DNA of 64,000 nt from Paralichthys olivaceus (taxonomy: Eukaryota; Chordata; Actinopteri; Pleuronectiformes; Paralichthyidae): positions 16,636,316-16,700,315 of the forward strand of contig NC_091098.1 of assembly GCF_024713975.1 (NCBI RefSeq), written 5' to 3'. The position numbers were made by a program, and so were the translations under genes. How positions within the stretch are numbered: position 1 is the first letter of the stretch; each line of letters begins with the position of its first letter. This document shows, one piece after another, positions 13,831-27,925 of the stretch. The notes below the pieces were generated by a model. It saw only the letters and a list, made by a program, of their open reading frames with translations, was not told where the DNA came from and did no database searches.

Positions 13831-14880
13831 GCCTCCAAGCTAGCTGTTTGAATAGCTGGGACGCTATGGACACACAAGGACCATGATCGAACAGCAGCAT
13901 TAATATCAGCTCTGGGTTATTAATCCTCAAGCACCTAAGAGTGAGTCCACAGAGAGACAATAGTACTTTATAGACGTCTATGAGAACACAACAAAGTGCC
14001 TCTGAAATAAGAGAGTACAACTTAAAGTTCCCTTCAGAATAAAGACTATTAAAATGAAACACCACAATACAGGGTGAGTGTCAAAATAAAGGACTATTTC
14101 AGACACTGCTCAGTGGACTGTGACAGTCATGTACTCAGACGACTGAGAAATAGAAGCTGTTAACCACATGGAAAATCTCACCGCCAGACAAATCAATGTT
14201 TTAGTGGTTGGAAGGGGATTTAGGTAGATCCAGTAGAATTTTATGTGTAAATGTTTATATTGAAATGTGATCGTGAGACATGCAACTTAGAGGTTACAGA
14301 CTGTTCGGTTATATTTTAAGTGGACTTATCTTATTTGTCTTTGTTAAAATATAAGTTCTTTACTATTGCTAAGGTCTGTTTCAAATAAAAGGGATTCATC
14401 ATCAATGCACCGGGACATTTTACCAGAGTAAGCTAACATTTTTTTGCTCACAGAGATGTTACTGTCGGATATATATTTCTAACCAACTGTGTAGTATCGG
14501 TTATAAAAATGCAACAGGAGACGGATCGCTTATACAGTTTTACATGGTTTACAGGATTTTATCTCAAATATGCAACTCTGCCCAACAGGAGGCAGGCAGT
14601 CATACAGACTGAATGGGATGTAGCTATCTTTCTACAGACATTAGAGCAGGCTAGCAATATGTACATACAATGTAACTACCTCTGAACTAGCATGCTATTG
14701 ACTCAATACAGCCTTATGATGTTTGTCTTTCTTTTTATACGATAAACAGCAAATATATGATTTCATATGTTAAGAAATAAATCCTTAGTTTGTAAAGAAA
14801 AATGTCTTGCTATTTAGGATGTACATACTTTGTATACAATTGGTAATCATATGTTTGAATAAAATTATTATCTTCATACT
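13831..14880 (+). other. lgr6: lgr6 3' UTR with candidate polyadenylation signals
   Basis: AT-rich sequence after the lgr6 stop with no credible ORF. AATAAA hexamers on the + strand occur at 14384-14389, 14776-14781 and 14858-14863. The last would place the transcript end near 14880, only about 100 bases from the likely 3' end of the convergent ube2t transcript (ATTAAA on the - strand at 15002-14997). Confidence 0.6.
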
Positions 14881-15158
14881 GTATATACTTCTTACTGAAC
14901 CACTCTGCTTATGCATGAAGCACCTTCACAATAGGAGACATGGTGGTGTCTAATATATTCAAGAAGTTCAATCTATTCAGTTCATTTTGAATAAACTTTA
15001 ATAACACAACAAAACATAAAAAATAAACATATTTCTGATTTAAAAAGAGGAATACACAGATAATAGGTGGAAGTAGTAATTAACTTTTTAAGTGCAGGCA
15101 GGATTAAAATGCATGGTGGCTCTGGAACTGTGGCTCCAACAAGCGAGGTGGAAACTAC

Positions 15159-17076
<1,918 letters not shown>

Positions 17077-17786
17077 TCTGCAAAATAAAGAATCTATGAA
17101 TCTGCTTTCATGCATAACAAAGAGAAGACAATGAGGACAAAAGGGGGGATTCTGACTCCTTTCTGGAATTCTTTTAACTTTATTGCTCACAATAGATTAT
17201 AACAACATCGAGGTACAAAAATGTGTCAGAAATGAATATATACAAGTAAAATAAAACATATATCATTTACATATTTTGGGATATTTCTTTTAGTTTTGTA
17301 GAATGACAAATTGAATTGTACTGTGAATGCAACAAGTCAGTTTCCTAGCAGACAATTTGCATTATGAACATGGAACGTGTCCTTTATAATAACAATTAGA
17401 ATCATAACAACAATGTAAGTGTCTGTGTCTGAGTCCAGTCTTCAAAACAAAGGAACAACACAATGCTGACAGGAGCTTCCGTTTATACAGAAGTCTCTGT
17501 TGGACATGTGGACATGTCCTGACATGAACTCAACATGTGACAGGTCATACCTGGACTTTAACGATAATTAAAGTCTAATTATTCTGATAGGTTCATTTGA
17601 ACTCATTCTCTGTGGCCGGTCCAACAAGCTGACTTGTTTTAAAATGACCAGTTAGTGAACCTGCTCTAATGTTAACCAGCTGCTTCCTGTCGCCACGAGC
17701 CTCCTGACAGCGCCTCCTGGAGTCTAACGACCTCACCGGGGTTTCTATGAAACGTGAATATTTCATATTAAATCCCACTCGCTTAC

Positions 17787-17960
17787 TTTCACACCGTCCT
17801 CAGAGTCTGCTGTCCACTTCTTCAGCTTCTGTCTTCACCTTTCTAACGACCTGACTTGTGTTTTCAGATTTGCCTCGCTCTGTCTTCTCTTCGTCACTTC
17901 CGCGCTCCGCTTCCTCTTCCGCTTCTTCTTCTTCTGTTATACGGCGGCGCATTGTCGCCC
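17787..17960 (-). promoter_or_regulatory. ube2t: ube2t first noncoding exon and promoter area
   Basis: On the - strand a consensus donor (gaaa|gtaagc) ends an exon at 17787. Upstream is a GC-richer stretch with ETS-like cores (cttccg/cggaag types near 17895-17925) and several CpGs, typical of a TATA-less promoter. The intron would run 17786-17078. The transcription start is not determined; about 17880-17950 is an estimate. Confidence 0.55.
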
Positions 17961-18740
17961 CCTACCGCTGAGTACATGTGTAGCAACCAGGTCCAATTAC
18001 AAGAACTGGGATTAAACTGAATCAATATCAATGATCAGTTACTAAATGAACCCGTTTCCACTTTATCCACCTGATAACATTCTATTGTTATTCACAGTTA
18101 TCACTTGGGAAAACTAATCTGATGTTTCTCTTCCATGTTGTTCCATGTTGTTAATACTGTGAATACTAGTCCATTTGCACAAATTGTGATTTGTGCAAAT
18201 GGACTATGCAAAGAAAATTTGATTGAATGATTGTGATTGCTAGCCATGTTTTTAATCCAGTTTTCCACATTCAGTACGATCACCTTCAGACTCAGTTCAC
18301 CTGCATATTTTATTTTGACTTTTTTTCCCTGTTTATTCTTGTGTTTGCAATTTGCATCTTTGCACCAGATTACCTCACATTCACAACTGTGTATGTTTAT
18401 CTACATTGTTTTACACATATGCAGTTTGGTTTTGTGTAATGGACACAACAGAAGCACAGTCATCATTACATTTAACATTGTTTTAATTATTGGCTTTGCA
18501 TAAATTTGCTTCAATAGGGTTTATATAAACATTCTTAACAACATAGTTATCTTTCAAAGATATCATGTGTGCATGCATAGTGTATTTCTGAGTGTAATTA
18601 ACAAAGTAGATAGATGATACAGTTCTTATTATAAATCTGTTTCATTATGATGAATCAGTTTTACTGTTTTGAAAATTCAGAATATGAAAACAAAAATGCA
18701 GACCAAAAAGAGGAATGTATAATCTCTATCTGTAGACATC
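17961..18740. other. Spacer between ube2t promoter and methyltransferase 3' end
   Basis: AT-rich spacer with no credible gene. It holds the 18167-18206 hairpin. The right half (about 18480-18740) is the likely 3' UTR of the minus-strand methyltransferase gene; an ATTAAA hexamer on the - strand is read at 18487-18482. The open frames at 18101-18503 are AT-derived and lack recognisable domains. Confidence 0.5.
18167..18206. repeat. Perfect 18-bp inverted repeat with 4-base loop
   Basis: The left arm 18167-18184 (tagtccatttgcacaaat) is exactly complementary to the right arm 18189-18206, with loop tgtg at 18185-18188. Each arm contains an octamer-like ATTTGCA/TGCAAAT core. It lies between the ube2t promoter and the 3' end of the methyltransferase gene. 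Confidence 0.95.
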
Positions 18741-19804
18741 TCACTTCAGGGCCGTGGCGAAGATAGCCTGAAAAGTGATGTTTTTGTACATTTTGTCTTC
18801 CATCCTGACATCAGTAAAGCCAGAGTCTCTCAGAGCCACCATGTAAGTGTCTGGGTGCCAGTTCTTATCGGGAATCATATTCTTTCCTGCTACCACCGTC
18901 ACAGCGGACAGCCTCAGCGTGGTAACCATCAGGCCTCCTGGGTGGATTCAAGAGAGAGAAACCTGGTTTCATATATGCTCAGAGGCATCACTTAGAGGCA
19001 GTGATTGGTCAGATTGGTCTGTCTCACCGTTACAGTGTCATATCCTACCTGCTTTCATTACCCGGTGTATCTCAGTGGCTCCCTTCCTGAGGTCAGGCCA
19101 AAAGTAATAGCAGTTACAGTGAAACACTTTATCCACTGTGCTGTCTGCAAGAGGCATTGCTTCTACATTACAGTGATGCAGTGTCACTTTCCCACTCGCC
19201 ACAAGTTCCTTCACTCTCTCACTTGCCATCTGTGAGTGAAGAGCAAAAGAAATATATTAATATTGTTCCTTTATGTAAAATATTGTTATTATAACCAGGG
19301 CTCCTTCGGCTTTCAAAAAGTTGAAATCAAGACTTTTAAGTACCATAATAAATTGATATTAAGATCTCTTTCCCAGCAGAAACCTTGTACAGACAGCAGC
19401 TTGTTCAAAATTCTACAGCTAGAATCTGAACCAAAACCAGGAAAAGAAAACATATCACTTCACTGCTGGTAAAGCTGATGATAGATTTTAAAATTCTCTT
19501 TTTAATTGTTTTTAAAGATTAAAATGGGCTGTGAGAATTTATACATCACCTTATGCATGTACTCAGAGTAATCCACCCCGATAAGACGGCCTGTGGGCTC
19601 TGTTAGCAGTTCTGCTGCTGCTTCTAGACCCAGACCCGGGCCATGGCCCACTTCCAGCACAGTGTCGCCAGGTTGGATCCCGCACAGCTTCACGGCGTTC
19701 TTCTCAAGGAAATGGTTGTACACTTTAAAGAACTTACTGGCCAGCCACCCTGCTACTGAACGTGTTGGGCGACGCAGCTGTTGCCCCACTTTTTCAGGCC
19801 ACAT
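18741..19804 (-). CDS. Class I SAM-dependent methyltransferase (UbiE/YdaC-like)
   Basis: Coding exons on the - strand: 19804-19550, 19229-19049, 18937-18741 (stop included), 633 bases in all, 210 residues, with phases closing. Motif I, VLEVGHGPGLGLE (about residues 49-61), is the glycine-rich SAM loop; the acidic residue after strand 2 is Asp78 in IGVDYS. Later segments (CNVEAMPLADSTVDKVFHCN and EIHRVMKAGG) match motifs II/III of the small-molecule methyltransferase group (Methyltransf_11 type). The substrate is unknown. I recall similar fish proteins named after bacterial YdaC, but could not check this. The chosen ATG is the first in its frame after an in-frame stop in the spliced 5' exon. 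The gene is divergent from etv7 with promoters less than 400 bases apart. Confidence 0.82.
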
Positions 19805-19904
19805 CACTTGAGAAACAGAAAATACAAGTTGGTTGTACAACTGAACAACTTCAGAGATTTATATCAAACAAACTGCACAAACAATGTTTTTAGCATTACA
19901 GCTT

Positions 19905-20010
19905 GACCAATATGGATTTTTGGGGACCGATGGCGATGTTGATACCAATATCAGGGAGTCAAAAAAAGTTTGATGCCGACATATCAGCTCACTTTTTTAT
20001 TTATTCCAAA
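19905..20010. repeat. Degenerate interspersed repeat, family also at 45888
   Basis: The sequence from 19908 (tgaccaatatggatttttgg, then a cgat/gatattaat-type stretch, then agggagt) matches 45888-45945 in the same order with scattered differences. It lies in the methyltransferase intron 19807-20749. The family was not identified; the 'gat-at' repeats resemble non-autonomous DNA elements of fish. Confidence 0.6.
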
Positions 20011-20749
20011 GATGTGTGAGCCCTTATGACAAATAAATAAATGGGGCTCAATATTTTACAGTTTAAATATAAACTTTACTATGAATAACTTTTTTAATGT
20101 AAACTCTAAACATAAACGCAAGTCTTTACTGGATTTGTTATTCTGTAAACTAAACTGGTGTGGTTCTAATTGGCACAGCCAGCAACCCCATATTTTACAA
20201 CAAATAAAAATGACATTACTCTACATTTATATTTGAATGTTTTGGACAAAATGCATTTTGGTTGATGACTGTACAACAAATAAGAAATCCAAATATACAG
20301 CACATTTATCTAATCGCAGGTTTTCCAAACCAAAGTCCAACCTTCCTTTTATGGACTTAACCTTAAGGGATGCGGCATTATGCTATAATATTATACATGT
20401 TTGTTGAAGTGGGTTGGTTAAACTTTACTCGGCTTTAGACTTTGCTCAGTTCAAGACCTTAAACTTCCCGAGCTGTGTTAAATCTGCTGTACATCAGCAT
20501 AACTATTACCATTACAGCCAAACTGCTATGATCACGTACATAATATTTATTTCTTTAACACTTGTTTGACATGATTCTGCAAGATAGTAAACGAGTCACT
20601 TATACACGTATAAGGCATTTGCGTAAGTTATCTGGCGTACAACTGTATAGTGGATACGATAGTTGGTTAGAAAGCGCAAACTAAATCATTTTATAATTAA
20701 GTTTCTCACAGACGCTTCTTTCACGCGTTAACACGCACGAGCATCTCAC

Positions 20750-20885
20750 CTTGGTCCTTGTGCGTGTTTTCGCTTCACGCGCTCCTGACGCGGATGTGTT
20801 TGTTTTGCTGGAGCTCAGAGGAGAAGTACGGAAAGCCTGAAGTGCCCAAAAGCCTCGAAGGCTATTTCTGTTTTTAGTGCGCATG
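20750..20885 (-). other. 5' exon of the methyltransferase gene with an upstream ORF
   Basis: A consensus donor (ccaag|gtgag) at 20750 on the - strand would splice to the acceptor before 19806. A GC-rich, CpG-containing area surrounds it. An ATG at 20884 opens a 45-codon frame (starting MRTKNRNSLR) that reaches the end of the exon in phase 0. After splicing its next codon is TGA, which overlaps the main ATG (TGATG, 19806-19802). Whether the upstream ATG is in the mRNA depends on the transcription start, which is unknown. Confidence 0.5.
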
Positions 20886-21272
20886 CTTCTGAACGCTGCA
20901 GTCGCCTATTACTCCCTGTCATTTCTAACCACTCACTTTCCTGCAGTTTCATGTTTCAGTCATTTCATTCTTGTATTTGTCTGTCTTGTGTTTATTATCA
21001 CTGTGGCTTGACCTGGTTGTTTATATACTAAAACTTCCCCACCATGATAAACTTATATTTGGAGATGATCTGTCCTCGCTTCCTCCAATCCGCCTGTCTG
21101 GCGCACGCCCCTCAGCAGGGATCTGGTTCTCTTTCGTTTTCATTTCCCGGAAGGGTCGAATGTGAAAATAGGAGAGTTTTATTTCATCGAGAGTTATTTT
21201 TTTTATTCCTCGTTTGTAATGAAGTTCTGAGAGAATTAACCAGAAGTTTTAGTTCGTGTTTGGACGAGTTTT
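20886..21272. promoter_or_regulatory. Divergent promoter region, methyltransferase and etv7
   Basis: The 5' exon of the methyltransferase gene (left, - strand) and the etv7 start codon (right, + strand) are about 390 bases apart, so the two genes probably share a control region. It contains the ISRE/ETS composite at 21131-21153. No TATA box stands out in the expected position for either gene. Confidence 0.6.
21131..21153 (-). promoter_or_regulatory. ISRE/IRF element abutting an ETS site, upstream of etv7
   Basis: Read on the - strand, 21147-21131 gives GGAAATGAAAACGAAAG, with GAAA-AC-GAAA matching the IRF core GAAANNGAAA. Directly beside it on the + strand is CCCGGAAG (21146-21153), a textbook ETS core. 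The pair sits about 120-140 bases before the etv7 ATG. ETV7 is a known interferon-induced gene in mammals, and ETS repressors often autoregulate; both roles here are inferred. Confidence 0.55.
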
Positions 21273-24200
21273 ATGTCTGATTACAAGAAAATAATCCTAT
21301 TTCCTTCAAAGGTTTTTTTTCAAGTGGAGAACTTTTCCCTGTCACCTTTGGACAAGGTAAGTGAAGGTCTCAGGAACAAGCTGTTTAATAATGTGTTGTA
21401 TTTAAAAATTAAATTTTTACAACAACAACAACAATAATATGAATAATAACAGTAGTATTATTATGTAAATATTTTAGATTATTTTAATAATGTTCAAAAC
21501 GGTTTAAAAGCCTAACGCTCTGCTTTTCTACTGCTCTTAATAAGTAAATGAATGCGCACTGAAGACTGAAGGGCATGTGTGTGCATGTTTCGTAGCAGGA
21601 AAACACAGCCAACACTTTGTCATCATCAATGAATGGAGAGCAGGCCAACAAATGTCCCAGTGTGCATCACTCCCCTGCCCACCATCCTCAGGAGGACCTG
21701 TGGCATCTACCTGGACGTCTACGTGAGTCAATAACTCTCCTCTCTGTTTGACAGCTCTGAATAATGTGCAACGACTGCAGCAGCATCAACCAGCACAAAC
21801 TCAACCAGTCACTGTGTGGTTTGTTTGAATCTATTTTCCAGGAATCAACCCATCTCTGTGGGATAAAGAGGACGTCGCCCACTGGCTCCACTGGGCTCAG
21901 AGGGAGTACTCACTGCGGCGATCAGAGAAGGGACCATTCGAGATGAACGGTCGAGCCCTGTGCCTGCTCACAAAGGAGGACTTCAGACGCCGCTGCCCCA
22001 GCTCAGGTTGAAATGAGTATGAGTGTGCAAAAACAAGAGCCTGCTGACTCCCCCCTGATTTTGTTCCTGTGTTTTCATGTGCACTTGTGTGGTTCTCTCC
22101 AGGTGATGTTCTGTACGAGATCCTTCAGTGTGTGAAACAACAGAGGAGGGGTGCTGTCTGCGATCCGCAAAATAAGCCTCCCGCCCTGACCCTGGGAAAC
22201 ATACACAGCCAGGGCCCAGTCATCTGCCAGGTCCCAGCCGTCAGTGTCCAAGAACCTCAGCCTCCCACAGTCAATGACACCCAAGGTCAGAAGGTCAAGA
22301 AGTGTATTCCTGAACATATTCAGAATCACTCTCATTTCATGACATACAGACAAACACATATACAAAGATATCAATCTGAACAAATGTAGCATAAACAAAT
22401 CATATAGGAATCAAATACAACAAACTATAAACTGTAAATGTCAGATTGTCCACATGTACAGGCTATGCAGAGTGTGAGGCAGTGAAGAGCACACAAACAT
22501 AAATACACAAACAAATGTGTGTCTTGTCAAATCAAACTTGTTAGATTGTTGTTGTAAATACTTCCTGATCAACCACATGAACATGTGCAAACACATCATG
22601 CTGCTCTTTCCTGCATTGCTTTTACTCTACTTGTGAGGACACCCACTGACTTCTTATCCCCAAACTCACTTTTGCAGTGATTTAAATGGCCCCTGAACCT
22701 GTCCTGTCAGTATTCTTTGGAAAGAAAACTTGAAAAATGGTTAAGAATTTTTACATCTAAGCTTTTTTGAAATACACATTTTTGAACAAGAAACAATTTG
22801 CAAAATATATTCAATGATTTTTGTGAATTTTGTTCAAAGCTATAGCACTAACATTAAAAAAAGGGAAAGACTTAAATGTGCATCTTACTGAATCAAAATG
22901 TTATAACTGGTCTTTGTGACCCCTTTGCTAATTGTGACCCCTTTTGCAGATCCACCACTGGACCAGGGGCCTGCTGGGTAGTTTACAGGATCAGAGTGCA
23001 TCATAGTTTTAATGTTATGTTTTATATGTGAAAAGTAGAGGAACAAAAACTGCAACATTTTCCCTATAAAGCAATAAATGAATGAATTAAGTGCTGGTCA
23101 CTCAAATCGGTGCAGACTTTGCACTTTGTTACTCTCCACTGGTGAGAATATTTTACCACACACATACAAACACACACGTTCCCTACCATCGCAAGTTGCA
23201 AGGTACTTTCCATAGAGGAAGTACAGTGTGTGACAGTGGGTGTGTCGGGTTTACCTGTAAAACCAGTGTTTTATTAACTCCACAGTTCAGAACAAGGATT
23301 TTACAGTTCTGTGCTCTGTATCTAAGTAATAAAATGACTTCCTCAGGTCAAACTTTGCACTATAGCCTTCACCACACACATTGATGTGAAATGACAAAGT
23401 AGCTGTAAAAATCACTTTTGCTTTCACTTTAGCTCTTTGTCACAGTTCCTCATGTTTCTCTCTCACACAGCTTCCCTCGCTTTCACCAGCGCAGTGTCAA
23501 CAGCTGTGGTGAGCACTGTGAGCCAATCAGAGCCCACGTCACCTCTCAGAGATCGTCCGTCGACCTTTCACGCTCATGTTGTTCCACTCATACATATTAG
23601 TGGGTATATCAAACTGTTATAGCACAGTTGAAATGATTTACTGTAATGTCTGATCTGCTGTAATTCCCTCCTCTCTCTCTTGGATCAGCAGCTGTCCCCA
23701 CATCTCCCCACAGCAAAGCTCAGTGTCCTCCAACAAAGAGCATCAGCCAGGAGCCCCTCAACCTGTCGAGTCGAGAGAGGAGCCCAGTGCACAAAGTCAA
23801 TGGTCGCATCCCAGGTACTGCTACGTTATTTTATAAATAGTTCTACAACAGTGTTCTCTTGGAAGGTTTAACACATAAATGAGCTACTTCAGATTTTTCA
23901 TCATCTGCTCATAAAGAAGAGGTTAAAACCATAACCATCACTCAGGGGCAAAAATCTTGAAACTATAATTGAAATAATAGCAAGACATTTATTGTGATAA
24001 TTATCGATATCGACTGATATGAATATTTAGATCTTGATAGGATTTTTGGGCAGAGTAAACAGCACTACTAACTGGAAAACTTTAAATATTGAATGAAATT
24101 GGCTTTAAGAACACAGAAATACACAAGACTGGGTGTTAAGTTGAAATTAGTACATTTATGCACTTTTAACTTTTACGAAAATAGTCTTTAAATGATCTTT

Positions 24201-25293
24201 GGAAGATTGACATGTTTACAGCACACATGCTTGGGTATGACCAAGTCTTCGAGTTTGTGTTGTATTTAAAAAGAAAAAAGTGTGTATTCCCTGTGGGGTT
24301 GGACGATATGGCCAAAAAAATTTTCATATCAGTTTATATTGATAAATGTTTAGATTTAAAGACTGATTTTTGCTCCTGAGTGAAGGTTGTGGTGTCAAAC
24401 TCTTCTTAATGGGCACATAATGATGAAGCATTAACAAATCTGATGTGGATTAAGTATATCTTACATATCTCTACATTGTGCTTGTACTGTGAATGAGCAT
24501 TATATCAATATATACTGAACCTTTGTTATATTGCCATTGATCAAAAGTATATTGCAATAATTATTGAAATAACTGTATTGCCCAACCCTAATCCACTGCA
24601 TATTAGATCCCTTATTGAGATTTAAACGTCTGTCTTGCTGTTGTTTTCATGATTTAATCACTGCCAGAGTGCAGACTGCTATGGGACTATGTGTATCAGC
24701 TACTGTGTGACGAACGTTACCAACAATACATTCGATGGGAAGACAGGGACAGCCTGGTGTTCAGGGTGGTCGACCCAAATGGACTGGCGTGTCTCTGGGG
24801 AAACCACAAGGTGAGCACTTAGTTCTGTGTGGTTCATCTGACAGGGGACATTGTTGTAAGAGGCGTTACGCAGCCCTCTTTATAACGTGCAATCTGTTTT
24901 TACAGAACCGAGACAATATGACCTATGAGAAAATGTCCCGTGCTCTGCGGCACTACTACAAGCTCAACATCATCAAAAAGGAGCGAGGTCAAAAACTTCT
25001 CTTCAGGTCTCTGTCTTTTTCTCTTTCTCAGTCACTGTCGGTATTTTCCCCAATGACAGCACTGGCAAGTAGTAGTTATTGCTTCCTGTCTATCTCCCCT
25101 CAGGTTTTTGAAACTCCCACAGGACATCAGGAAACAGCAGGCCGACCCCGCCGAGTCCCCAGAACACACATCACCTCCGGACGGGAACTTTTCAGACAGC
25201 AGTCCCGTGTACGAGATCAATGAAGACCATTTTGAGATTTCCCCTGATCGTATGTCTCCACAGCCTCCTCTAACTGATGCTCCTGTAAGATAG
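21273..25293 (+). CDS. etv7: ETS variant 7 (TEL2) transcription factor
   Basis: Exons: 21273-21356, 21599-21722, 21842-22006, 22103-22285, 23471-23599, 23692-23814, 24668-24810, 24906-25006, 25104-25293 (stop TAG). They sum to 1242 bases, 413 residues. A pointed (PNT/SAM) domain spans about residues 72-138 ([14 protein letters not shown] ... GDVLYEILQ). The ETS DNA-binding domain spans about 272-353, with [10 protein letters not shown] at its start and recognition helix [12 protein letters not shown] carrying Arg329 and Arg332. TEL-family proteins polymerise through PNT and repress transcription at GGAA sites in the nucleus. ETV7 is preferred over ETV6 because pnpla1 follows, as in human 6p21, and because the linker is short. 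The start of exon 23692-23814 could be three bases earlier (tandem CAG). The donor after 22006 (gttgaa) is weak. The N-terminal 28 residues (start at 21273) are the least certain part. Confidence 0.9.
24294..24590. repeat. Non-autonomous DNA transposon (MITE) in an etv7 intron
   Basis: The ends are imperfect inverted repeats: ggggttggacgatat at 24295-24309 and gtattgcccaaccct at 24576-24590. The 'gggttgggcgatat ... attgcccaaccc' ends resemble common hAT-type MITEs of fish (from memory). No clean target duplication is seen. The AT-rich text at 23980-24050, with gataattatcgatatcgact, may be a fragment of a related element. Confidence 0.65.
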
Positions 25294-25900
25294 AGAAAAG
25301 TCTTTAAATGTAACTAAGTATAACAACAAACTGAAGTGCCCATCAGAGAGGAGACTGGTGTCTTTATCTTTCAGTTTTAGCTTTAGAAAAAAATAACCCA
25401 GGCATTAACGGTTAAACAAAATGCATTGTTAGATGGATTGTCAGAAATTGCACTGTGAGAGCTTTTTATTTTGCTGTTTTTTTTCTGCGATCAGAATGAA
25501 CACTAAGGGATAAGGAAAACTGTGAGAGAAATTAAAACAATAATGCCCAGAATTTAAATTTCTCAGGCTCACTCAAAATAATGGCATTACAGTAAATAGA
25601 CTTATTTTCATGCACTAAATACTGCAAGTCCTGTAGGTAATGGGTTTGAATGGATGATTTATTTTCAGCTTTCTCAGATTGGATGAAAAAGCAGAGATTA
25701 TTCATGTTCACACAAAAAAACTGTTCAGTACAAAAGCCAGGTTTAACATGAAAATTGTTATTTTACTATAGTTTGTGATGACTCAACCTGCAGATGGAGT
25801 TTGTTTGTGTTGTAAAGTTAATATTTGCTAAGTGCTAACATGTGTCCTGCATTGTAAATGTAATATTTTGTATTTCATTAAAATGGATTGTGGATAATTG
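25294..25900 (+). other. etv7: etv7 3' UTR
   Basis: AT-rich stretch after the etv7 stop without credible ORF. The best polyadenylation hexamer is ATTAAA at 25877-25882. Confidence 0.5.
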
Positions 25901-27800
25901 CACATTCTTTCTAACTATTTTATGTAATAATAATACATTTATGTCATCCATTTAATATTTCAATGCACAGTACATGATACTTTGGCAGCTTGATGTTGCG
26001 GAGATGTTGCGGATTGGATCTTTGAGCACAGTGAAGCACAAAGACAAAAGAGACAGATCAAAACAAGGTGGTCCATTTACATTTTCATTAGCTGTTTCAC
26101 TTAAGAGCAAACACAACCTCATGTAATACAGGAAACCTCTGAGCTAAACCCACTCAATCACAGTAGCCTACTTCTTACTTACTCCCCAAGTCAAAGATGG
26201 CACTTGTACCTGCAGAGGGTGCTGTGGTAGCTTAGTAAACAGCAGCTGAGATGATGAGAGTACTTCACCACCTAAAGAGCAGGGATTCATTTTTATTACA
26301 ATTATTTGTTTATTACAATTATTTGATTGCATGAAACCAATGACTACTTTCATGTTTGTTTCCTTGATTAAGTAATAGACAAACAAATAAAAAAGAAAGA
26401 TTTCAATAACTTCAAATTACATTGAACACTCAATACTCGTGTATTTTCAGTGTAACTCAATTTTTGACTAAAATGCTTTAGCTATCCTTTTGAAAACTTT
26501 GAAATCCTAGAAAATGTCTTTCTGCAAATCTGTACTAAATGTACTGAAGTGGGCGGTTTGTTTAAGTCTGATTTTGTTGTTGATTTGAATTTTTGTTCAT
26601 TCGTTCAGGATTTCCAAACATCTGGAGAGTTTTGTTTACAGGCATCACATGGAAGTCTGTAATGACTACACACAGAACTGAACCCAGGTGCATGACAACA
26701 GACAGGCTTAGTGCAGTCAATGTGGTTTATCTACAAAGAGAGCAGAAAAAAAAGACAGGCAGGGGTCAAAACCAGGATAACAGTCCGTTTAGCAAACAAA
26801 TCCGAAGGGGCAGTAGATGGGAATCCAAAACCCAAACGGGGGTCTTAATCAGGTCAGGAACAGGCAGGCACGAACTCAGAATATAAACATTGGATAGCTA
26901 GGAATGAAAATGAGCGGTAAAAATACAAAGATGAACTAATGAGGGAATGGGGAGCTTGTGAATGTGTGTTTAGGATTTTGCTTGAGAGGGTGACTGGATC
27001 TAAAATGACAGAGAGAGATGATTAGAAACAAGGCATTGGTAGATCGTTGTGACAAAGTCAGTTTGAGATAAGCAAACCAAAATCAGCTTTTAGGAGTAGA
27101 AAGAGAAAAAAGTGATTGACAGTGTTGCATGCCGGACAAGCAGTTCCTGAATTGGACCAAAAAAGGTGCCAGTACCCGATAATCCAACAGTTCACAATAT
27201 GATCATCGCATGTATCTTGGGTACATTTATATGCATATTTTGGTAATATATACCTCTTCAAATGTATTTTTTATGCATTTCATTGCACATACATTATTCT
27301 AATGAAATTTAACACGAATATAAAACCTTCTGAAAAAATGATATCTGTTTTAGTCCTAATACAAGTGTCCCAGATTACCAAGGGATTTGTCCCAGATTAT
27401 CACATTTTTCAGACATAATTTGTTTTTTGGTACAAAGAACACTAAAAGCTGTGCCGTGTCTCCTCTGAGTATGATATCTCCATTCTTTCTTCTGGTATGG
27501 TTAGGAAATATCTTAAGTATTACAAAAAGGTATAATATATTGATCTAATGGAAGGGCAGTAACGGTTGTCAAGGATAAATATCTTGGCAGGACACAGTGA
27601 GTACTCATGTGTACATGTGCATGCCAAGACTCCCCAGGAGGTGGCGGTAAACAATAAGAAGTAACAGTACTCATGAGAACAAAGCTCAGAAGTACTAATT
27701 GTATGGCACATTACTGGTACTGGTACCACGTGGGTATGACCAATATGGTATGTCTAATTGAGATGTGCTTATTAACACTATCAGCCATTTTCCACTGAAC
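25901..27800. other. Intergenic, etv7 to pnpla1; mostly repeat-derived
   Basis: No gene recognised. The piece 26690-26940 (purine-rich, with aaccagg, caaaaccc and aggaacaggcagg phrases) looks like an old interspersed repeat. Short open frames at 26593-26886 and 27058-27261 have no domain. Confidence 0.45.
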
Positions 27801-27925
27801 AACTCATCTCAGTCTACTTGAACTGGCTCCTCTTTATAGCAGAACTTGTGCCACAGCACAAATGTTTTTTACCATCTACAATTAAAACAGAACTTCAAAC
27901 ATTCATCATTGAAAAGCTTCAGAAA

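Noticed and set aside
18227-18503. Hydrophobic open frames (70-88 residues)
   Set aside because: T-rich sequence gives Phe/Leu-rich translations in several frames at once; nothing marks a real gene.
24735-25223. 162-codon continuous frame across etv7 exons
   Set aside because: It runs through introns in the wrong frame; the spliced etv7 exons give the ETS domain precisely.
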